A stretch of 64,000 nucleotides of DNA. It comes from Peribolospora baueri (taxonomy: Eukaryota > Basidiomycota > Peribolosporomycetes > Peribolosporales > Peribolosporaceae). Both the position numbers and the translations under genes were made by a program. The stretch is taken from positions 1-64,000 of the forward strand of contig JAMDHS010000044.1 of assembly GCA_029717555.1 (NCBI GenBank). The letters run 5' to 3'. This document shows positions 57,090 through 64,000 of the stretch, piece after piece (the first letter of the stretch is position 1; each line of letters starts with the position of its first letter). The notes under the pieces were generated by a model that was not told the DNA's origin, did no database searches, and saw only the letters and a list, made by a program, of their open reading frames with translations.

Positions 57090-57512
57090 ACTGTCGAAGA
57101 AGCGCACATACACGAGCTCGACGACGTCGTCCACTCTTGCCTCCAGCGCTGCTTGCCGACGAAACCCTCTCACGGACAACCCGTGATACCTGACCGTGAC
57201 AGAAAAGCTGCGGCAGAAGAAGTGGCTCACGTGCGCATTTCAATTCTTTTGTAATGCCACTTTCCTCCTTTCTAATCCCAAACAATGCCCGCGGTTGCCC
57301 GAATTTTTTTCTCTCCTTTCTCGGCTCGGCTTGGTCGGTCGTCTTTCTTCTTCCTTCCTACGACGAGGTCGGCGCTCGAGCATCCCATCGCCATCCGCCT
57401 TTTGCTCTCCACCACGTCCTCCTCATCAAGAGGCACCCCTCCTCTCCCTTTCTCTTCTTTATCCTGTTTCCCCTTCCATTGACGACCTGGACGATCCGGT
57501 AACGAAGTTGTT
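54607..57512. other. 2.9-kb region without a recognised gene
   Basis: This stretch is less GC-rich than the rest and has many short overlapping frames, none longer than about 200 codons and none resembling a family. The left end is the PIF1 promoter; the last 400 bases, CT-rich, are the KAP123 leader. A pure C run lies at 57041-57087. Decayed mobile DNA or an RNA gene are possible but unsupported. Confidence 0.45.
57041..57087. repeat. Homopolymer C run of 47 bases
   Basis: Forty-seven uninterrupted C bases follow GGTCTCCTGCG. On the minus strand this is poly(G), able to form G-quadruplex structures. Such a run is rare in fungal chromosomes, and its exact length may be an assembly artefact. 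It produces the spurious poly-Pro and poly-Gly frames here. Confidence 0.9.
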
Positions 57513-60500
57513 ATGGACGTGAGTGCCTGATCCCTCGGTGCGAGACAGGGACGACAGGCACCTTCGCCACGTCCTCACCCTCACGCTCGCATTGCTTTCC
57601 ATCCCACACAGCCGACTTTCGTGCAGAACGTGCATGCTCTTCTTGAGCAGAGCACCTCGCCGGACACCGCGGCGATCAAGGCTGTAAGCTTCGTCTTTTC
57701 TTCTCACACCCTCCTCTCTGCCGAGCTTCTTAAAGTCGCTCCTGCTCGCTCTCCTTTCCCTGCCTTCAGGCCACCGATGCTTTGAACAACCAGGTGTACA
57801 AAAACCCGCAATGTGTGCCCGCTCTCTTCGAGATCGCTGCCTCGTCGCCTGCTCCCCAAGTCCGCCAGCTCGCCGCGGTCGAACTCAGGAAGAGGGTGTC
57901 GGCGAGCAGGAACAAGATGTGGCTCAAGCAGGCCGAGGATGTTCGAAATGGTATCAAGGCCCGTCTTTTAGAAATCATTCTCAAGGAGGAAGTGTGAGTG
58001 GCGTGACTGTGCACCAAATTTTTTCAAGTGCTTACGGGTGGAGGATCCATAGGCTGGAAGTTAATGGTCCACTGCTTTTTCATCACTCTTGAACTATATC
58101 AGTAAACTCGTTCGCCACTCGACCGCCCGTGTCATTTCGTCCATTGCTCGCATCGAGCTGCCCCAGAACACTTGGCCGGACCTGCTGCCCTTCCTCTACA
58201 ATGCGACCAACTCCCCGGCCGCTGCCCACCGCGAGATTGGCGTTTTTGTTCTTTTTACCCTCGTCGAGACCATCGCCCAGTCCATGCAGGCGCAGCTCCC
58301 TCACTTGTTCAAGCTTTTTAACGAGCGTTTGACCGACCCCGAGAGTCTGGAGGTGCGGGTCACCACGGTGCGCGCTCTGGGTGTCGTCGCCGAGCACATC
58401 GAACCCGCGGACAAGAACGACATCGCCACTTTCCAGAGCATGCTTCCCACCATGGTTCAAGTGCTCCACCAGTCCCTGGAGGCGGACGATGAAGACAGCG
58501 CTCGCAAGTGCTTCGACGTCTTCGAGACCCTTCTCGTCCTCGAGGCCCCCCTCGTCTCTAAGCACATCACGGACATGGTCGAATACTTCGTCACCTGCGG
58601 CGGTAACACGAACTATGATGACGCTCTCCGTGTTATGGCGCTCAACTCGCTCCTTTGGACTTGCAAGTACAAGAAGCAGAAGGTCCAGACGCTCGGCCTC
58701 GCCAAGCCGATCATCGAGCGTATGTTTGCCATCGGTGCGGAGGAAGACCCGGAAGATGTCGATGAGGACTCGCCATCCAGGGTGAATAAATTTCTCGTTT
58801 TTGTTAAAGTTTGAGTTGTTCCCACATACGAGGACAATTTTTTGATACGCTCCACTTGCTTTCTTCTGTGTCATCAGCTCGCCCTCCGTGTCCTCGATTG
58901 CCTGGCCACGAGCCTGCCCCCGCAGCAAGTTTTCGCGCCGCTACTCGAGTTGATGCGACAGTACATGTCGTCCGCCGACCCACGCCTCCGCAAGTCGGCC
59001 ATGATGTGCTTCGGCGTGTCCGTGGAGGGCTGTTCGGAGTACATTAGGCCTCTCATGAAGGACCTCTGGCCTTTTGTCGATGCTGGCCTTCAGGACCCGG
59101 AGGCTATCGTGCGAAAGGCGGCGTGTATCGCGCTGGGATGCTTGTGCGAGATGTTGGACGAGGAGTGCGCCGCCAGGCACGCTGTTCTCCTTCCCGTGAG
59201 TGCTATCATGTCTTCTTGCACTGCTGCTTGTACACCCTTCAGTGACAGCTGACCCAGCTCTCATTTCGTCACTGCAGCTCGTCATCAACCTCATGAACGA
59301 CGCCGACACGCAGCGCTCGGCCTGCACTGCTCTCGACTCGCTCCTCGAGGTGCTCGGAGACGACATTGTCCAGTACTTGCCCATGCTCATGGAGCGCCTC
59401 GTCGGTTTGCTCGAAACGGCCCCTCCCCCCGTGAAGGGGACAGTGACTGGGGCGATCGGCTCGGCAGCGCACGCTTCCAAGGAGCAGTTCCAGCCGTACT
59501 TCCAGCAGACGATCACTCGCCTCATCCCCTTCCTCTCGCTGACTAAGGAGGGCGAGGAACAGGACTTGCGCGGTATCGCCACCGACACGATCGGTACTCT
59601 CTCCGAGGCCGTTGGAAAGGAGGCTTTCCGTCCCTACTTCAGCGAGATCATGAAGTACGCCTTCGAAGGCATGCAGCTCGAGAGCCCGAGGCTGCGCGAG
59701 TGCAGCTTCATCTTCTTCGCCGTCATGAGCCGTGTCTTCGGAGAGGAGTTCGCGCCTTACCTTGAGCACGTCGTGCCCGCTCTTATCTCGAGCTGCCAGC
59801 AGAAGGAGCATGAGGACCTACCTGGAGGTGAGTATCCTTGCCGAGTCGTCTTGTATATCGGAGTCTCTTGTTTCCTCTCATTTTCACTGTACTCTTTTTA
59901 TTGACCCCTTGCTGTTATCTATCGCAGGCGACGATGCAGGTGAACCCGTCGTTGTCGAGGAGGACGATGGCGATGGGGACTTTGTCGACACGGAAGACTG
60001 GGCGGAGAAGGTTCTGTCCATCAACTCTGCCGTGGCCATCGAGAAGGAAGTGGCGGCGGACAGCCTGGGCGAGCTCTTCCGGCGTACGAAGCAGCACTTC
60101 CTGCCTTACCTTACTCACGCCGTTCCCCAGCTCGTCAACCTCACCGAGCACTACTACGAAGGCATCCGCAAGAGCGCCCTTTCTGCCCTCTTCACCTTCC
60201 TCAACACCTTCTATGAGCTCAGCAACCCGCAGCAATGGCAGCCCGGCGCCAACGTGGTAAGTGGTTGGTTGTGCATGCGCTTGATTGTGGTCAAGTTATT
60301 GCCGTTACTGACATGGATCCTTCCTCTCGCCTCTACGTGGCTCTTGCAGAAGGTGCCCTTGGACAAGCACGTGCAGGAGCTCGCGGGGACTATTATGCCC
60401 GCTGCCATGGAGCTCTGGGAGAACGAAGATGACAAGTGAGTGTCCGCTCTGAGCTTCTCTCTTTTCATCTTCCCTTCCGTTCGTCGATTCGCTTCTTCTC

Positions 60501-61738
60501 GGCGACGGACACACGCATACGAGTTTCCGCCGACGGAGAGGCGGCGATTCCAACATGATGAGATTTTATCACTCAGCTCACAATGAAGCCAGCATAGGAA
60601 CTGGCTGCATGAGAAAAACTGTGTCTCTGATTTTTGGCGTTTCGGCTGAGCGACACGATCGCGTCTGTGCTGGGAGTGGCCGTAGCTGACACTAGCCTGT
60701 TGTTCTTCATCACAGGACCGTCGTCATCAGTCTCTGCCAGGACCTGGCGGAGTGCATGAACACTTGCGGTCCCGGCATCGTCGCCCCCACCTACCTCGAG
60801 CCCATTTGCAACCACGTCATCGAGCTGCTCGAGCAGAAGGCCATCTGCCAGCAGGACCCTGACGCGGACGAGTCGGAGGTGGTGGAGGGAGAGGACCAGG
60901 CGGAGTTCGACTCTGTACTTATCTCCGCCGCGTCTGACCTCGTCGGCGCCATGGCCTCGGTCCTCGGCCCGGACTTTGCTCAGGCGTTCCCGCACTTCTT
61001 GCCTCAGCTCACGAAGTACTACGTGAGTCTTTCCGTTCTCGTCTCACATCGTTCTCGTGCTTGCGATCTGACCAAATGTGTCGTCCTCTTCTCTCCTTTC
61101 AGTCCAAGGGCCGTTCGCTCAGCGACCGCTCGACCGCCATTGGCTCGATTGGCGAGGTGATTACGGGCATGAAGGAAGGCATCACGCAGTTCACTGAGCC
61201 TCTGCTCGAGATCATCTCTCGCGCGCTCTCCGACGACGAGGCCGAGGTGCGCTCCAATGCTGCCTTTGCCGCCGGTGTACTCGTGCAGAACTCTGGCGCC
61301 GATCTGAGTGGTCACTACATGGCCTTGCTTGGCGCCCTGCGGCCCTTCTTCGAGCGTGCGCCCGAGGAGACCACGGCGGTGCAGACGGCGCGTGACAACG
61401 CTGCGGGCGCGGTCGCTCGGCTGGTCATGCGTAACCCGAACGCTCTGCCGCTCGACCAGGTCCTGCCCGTTTTCTTCTCCGCCTTGCCGCTCAAGCAGGA
61501 CTTTGCGGAGTACGAACCCACGCTGGACTGCATCTTCAAGTTGATCCAGAGCGAGAATGCGGTGGCGCTGCAAAACATCGATCACATCCTTCAGCTTTTC
61601 GCCCATGTGCTCGCTCCTGCTCAGGCGGACCAACTTTCGCCCGCTCTCAGGGGCAAGGTGGTCGAGTTCATCAGCTATCTGAACACGGCCATGCCGGACA
61701 AGGTCCAGGCCGCTGGTCTGCAGCCGTACCTCGTCTGA
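57513..61738 (+). CDS. KAP123: Importin beta, KAP123/importin-4 type
   Basis: Ten exons: 57513-57518 (6 nt), 57612-57683, 57770-57993, 58103-58781, 58878-59195, 59278-59827, 59928-60256, 60350-60435, 60716-61022, 61103-61738; 1068 residues, close to yeast Kap123 (1113). It carries ribosomal proteins and histones H3/H4 into the nucleus. The importin N-terminal HEAT pair is clear (AAIKAATDALNNQVYKNPQC, VRQLAAVELRKRVSA), followed by HEAT repeats throughout, for example RHSTARVISSIARIELPQ, DPRLRKSAMMCFGVSVEGC, DPEAIVRKAACIALGCLCEM and VRSNAAFAAGVLVQN, and the acidic loop VVVEEDDGDGDFVDTEDWAE typical of Kap123. Exon 1 encodes only Met-Asp; it was chosen because ATGGAC is followed by GTGAGT and rejoins in phase. 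Intron 8 (60436-60715) is the longest in the gene. Confidence 0.92.
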
Positions 61739-62120
61739 ACGGGCGGAGGCGCAGCGTGACTTTGTTCCTGAATAGATTCGGCTCTCTTCTTTCTTTGCCC
61801 TCTCCTCTCCTCTCGTACTTGCTCTTTTATAGTTTAGTCTTCTACCACCTGTCTGTCTCTCCTTACTCCTCTCGCCCTCTCTTCCGGTCCCCGATTCTGG
61901 CATCCACATAACAAAATATACCATCGACGCCATTGCACTGCGGTCGTCGTTCTCGCCCTTCCTTCTTCCCACCACCGAGATGTTGCGTTCACGTCCCGTC
62001 CCCCCCTCGTTCGCTTATTCACTCGTCGCTTTTGCAAGGCGCCGCCGTCCAACGTAGTCCTTTACGTAGATAGGCAATTCATGATTCGAAATGCACGAAC
62101 GTCGTCCGTCTTATATATCC
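61739..62120. other. 3' spacer between convergent KAP123 and PPR-like gene
   Basis: The interval is CT-rich, fits two facing 3' untranslated regions, and contains no coding frame of note. Confidence 0.5.
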
Positions 62121-64000
62121 TTATCCGCCCGTCTCTAGTCCTTCCTTCCACGGGCCCACTACGTCGTACACGCTCACGCCCAAGGCCTGCAGCGAGGCGA
62201 AGCATTCGACGAGTCGACGGACCTCGGAGGGGACGTCTGACGGGGGTCCTTGCCGCGCCGCGGTGGCCTCGGCGTCGGAGAAAGGCGAGGCGCGTGGCTG
62301 GCGCGCGGCGGCGAGGAGAAGCCTAGAAACGATGCGGGTGTTGCCAAACAATCTCTTGAGGTATCTATCGATGAGCACGCCGCCGGCGTGGTCGAGCCGT
62401 CGACCGCCGAAGTGTCGTCGAGCGGCGACGGTCGTGTTGGCCAGGAGGTCGATCGCCCTCTTGAGGCCCGCTCGACCGTGCCAAGGCGCGTCCCAGTTCA
62501 GGGCGGCGAGGACGGCGCGTCCGTGCATGCTAAACAGTCGGTTCACCTCGGCCGGAATGTCCTGGACGGAGCGAGACTCGAGCCAGAGCTCGACGCCTCG
62601 GTCGCCGATGATGGCGAGCGTGTCTAAGAGAAGCGCCAGGTCGCGGTCCGGACCCGACGGGTCGAAGCCGAAGCCCTTGGCGACGAGGCGGATCGCGGCC
62701 GAGCGTTGTCGACGACGTAGCCGTCCTTCTAGCGCATCGAGCTGCGCTTCGTCTTCATCCCTCTTCTTCTGGGCCTTTGTCGTTCGCCCGCTCGCAGAAG
62801 ACGGTCGCGCGTTTTGCTCCTCCGGGGAGTCGGAGTCCACGTCACTCGCTTCCGACACCGGTGGTAAGGAGGCTCGAGAAGGGAGGCAAAGAGTGAGGAG
62901 GGCGGCGAGGCAGGAGAACGCGTCGTCCATCTCATCGCAGGCGAGGTGCAGACGGACGTAGAGGTAGAGTTGCTGTGCCATCTCAAGACACTCCTCGTCC
63001 GGCGTTCTCCCAGCTCCGTCGGGGACGGGGACGGCCATGTCGATCAACTCGCTGATCCTCCGGACGAGGAGATCACCCAACGTGCTCCTTCGGCTCCGAC
63101 GTTTCGCTAGAGCATCCGTCTCCACGCAAGCCATGCCGCGGATGATCATCGGTCTGCCTCGGAGCTTGTTCGACGACGACGACGACGAGCTGCGCGTCCC
63201 GTCATCCGCTCGGTGGGACGAAGCAAACACCTGGCGAGCCATTTCTAACGGCAAGTCGCGTAGACGATGTCGAAGGCGATTGAACGCCGGATCGGGCAAG
63301 AGTCGAAGAGGAGCGGAGACGGCATGGAGGAGGGTGGTGAGGAAATGGGCGTCAGGAGCTAGGCCATGGGAATGCATGTTGGACAGGATCGTGGAGATCT
63401 GGCGTAGGAAGGCCATTAAGAGCGACTCAAAGTCGACGGGGTCGACCTGCCACACGCGCGAAGAGCGCACCACCGGGCCTGTAGCGCGGAGCTGGGTCGT
63501 CGTCGAAAGTTTGGCGGTTAGTATGGAGAGTCGGGCTTGGAGAATGCGCTGAAAGGAAAGCACGGTCGGTCGAACGCGGAAGCGAGCCATATCAGAGGCG
63601 ACGTCAACGACGAATTGCGGGTCGCCGTGCCTGAGGAAGCCGTCCATGACGGCCTCGCACAGTCCGGTCCAGCGCCCGTCGTCGGCTCCGCTCTGTCCTT
63701 GTGTGACCTTGGCCTCCTCCTGATCGCCATCCTCGTCCGTCTGCCATTCCACGGCGGCCTTCCAACCGTTCCAGAACACCTCCAAAGCCCTAGCCGATTT
63801 CTGTCGGACGGCGGCGAAGCAGAGCGACTCGTACGCATCGGGGCTGAGAAGAAAGTGACGGGCGGTGAGCATGTCGTGGAGCCAGAGAGCAAATTCGGTA
63901 GGGAGAGGGACGAGATGCTGGAGGGCGCCGCCTCGGGCCAAGTGCACGGAGACAAGGTCGCGACGACGGGTGGCCTTCTTCGTCCCCATGTCGTCCAAAA
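62121..64000 (-). CDS. PPR-like (pentatricopeptide) protein, 5' end beyond the window
   Basis: An uninterrupted frame of more than 620 codons runs from the window edge to its stop at 62121-62123. Helical-pair repeats of PPR character are visible: VPLPTEFALWLHDMLTARHF, GLCEAVMDGFLRHGDPQFVV with DVASDMARFRVRPTVLSFQ, and ISTILSNMHSHGLAPDAHFL with TTLLHAVSAPL. A Ser-rich and an acidic insert (about residues 275-290 and 395-430) interrupt it, and the C-terminal third (VNRLFSMHGRAVLAALNWD, LLANTTVAARRHFGG) recalls large PPR-type proteins that act on mitochondrial RNA in basidiomycetes. The start is not in the window: no ATG near the edge is convincing, so the N-terminus and any targeting signal are missing. 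Family call is moderate; target RNA unknown. Confidence 0.65.
   Translation of the reverse strand, partial: LDDMGTKKATRRRDLVSVHLARGGALQHLVPLPTEFALWLHDMLTARHFLLSPDAYESLCFAAVRQKSARALEVFWNGWKAAVEWQTDEDGDQEEAKVTQGQSGADDGRWTGLCEAVMDGFLRHGDPQFVVDVASDMARFRVRPTVLSFQRILQARLSILTAKLSTTTQLRATGPVVRSSRVWQVDPVDFESLLMAFLRQISTILSNMHSHGLAPDAHFLTTLLHAVSAPLRLLPDPAFNRLRHRLRDLPLEMARQVFASSHRADDGTRSSSSSSSNKLRGRPMIIRGMACVETDALAKRRSRRSTLGDLLVRRISELIDMAVPVPDGAGRTPDEECLEMAQQLYLYVRLHLACDEMDDAFSCLAALLTLCLPSRASLPPVSEASDVDSDSPEEQNARPSSASGRTTKAQKKRDEDEAQLDALEGRLRRRQRSAAIRLVAKGFGFDPSGPDRDLALLLDTLAIIGDRGVELWLESRSVQDIPAEVNRLFSMHGRAVLAALNWDAPWHGRAGLKRAIDLLANTTVAARRHFGGRRLDHAGGVLIDRYLKRLFGNTRIVSRLLLAAARQPRASPFSDAEATAARQGPPSDVPSEVRRLVECFASLQALGVSVYDVVGPWKEGLETGG

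Noticed and set aside
56891-57254. Poly-Pro and poly-Gly frames around the C run
   Set aside because: They exist only because the homopolymer has no stops in any frame.
1-64000. CRISPR arrays, operons or bacterial gene clusters
   Set aside because: No regularly spaced direct repeats of the right size exist, and all genes have eukaryotic structure with spliceosomal introns.

Overview
The window is the left end of a fungal chromosome. It opens with a (CCCTAA)n telomere and then runs about 60 kb into gene-rich DNA. The organism looks like a basidiomycete, probably Ustilaginomycotina-like. The support is TTAGGG telomeres, high GC coding sequence, many short introns (about 50-200 nt) with a near-invariant GTGAGT-type donor, tight gene spacing on both strands, and protein families that read as fungal orthologues. 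Genes were built by hand: frames were joined at donor/acceptor pairs that keep phase and family similarity. No alignment or search was run, so exon edges are predictions.

Layout. 1-4.3 kb: telomere, subtelomeric short repeats with an inverted telomere-repeat island, an aminoglycoside-phosphotransferase-like kinase, and a decayed LINE. 4.4-12.5 kb: CCZ1 (+), RFC3 (-) and a zinc alcohol dehydrogenase (-). 13.2 kb: tRNA-Asp(GTC) with a small intron. 13.9-18.3 kb: ribosomal protein L7 (-) and a PX-BAR sorting nexin (+) sharing a promoter that holds a telobox. 18.3-21.7 kb: gene-poor, with a hairpin and a retroelement gag fossil. 21.7-25.6 kb: ELMO-family protein (+). 25.6-29.5 kb: long microsatellite-rich region ahead of a C2H2 regulator (29.5-31.3 kb, +). 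33.5-38.3 kb: flavin-reductase-like protein (-), V-ATPase assembly factor VMA12 (+) and a Q-rich nuclear protein (-). 38.4-44.7 kb: THO complex subunit 1 (+) and BFR2/AATF (-). 45.6-47.1 kb: secreted sialidase-like protein (+). 47.6-54.6 kb: PMS1 and PIF1 in tandem (-). 54.6-57.5 kb: region without a recognised gene, ending in a 47-base C run. 57.5-61.7 kb: importin KAP123 (+). 62.1 kb to the edge: a PPR-like protein (-), 5' end not in the window.

How the genes relate. Most are unlinked housekeeping functions. Three act in DNA replication or repair (RFC3, PMS1, PIF1). Several serve endosome/vacuole biology (CCZ1, sorting nexin, VMA12). L7, BFR2 and KAP123 serve ribosome biogenesis. THOC1 serves mRNA export. 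I found no operon-like or biosynthetic cluster. I also found no convincing new molecular system. The items most worth checking are two GC-AG introns, a repeated tRNA-like 31-mer upstream of two genes, teloboxes away from the telomere, a probable short spliced ORF after VMA12, and the Q-rich protein of unknown complex.
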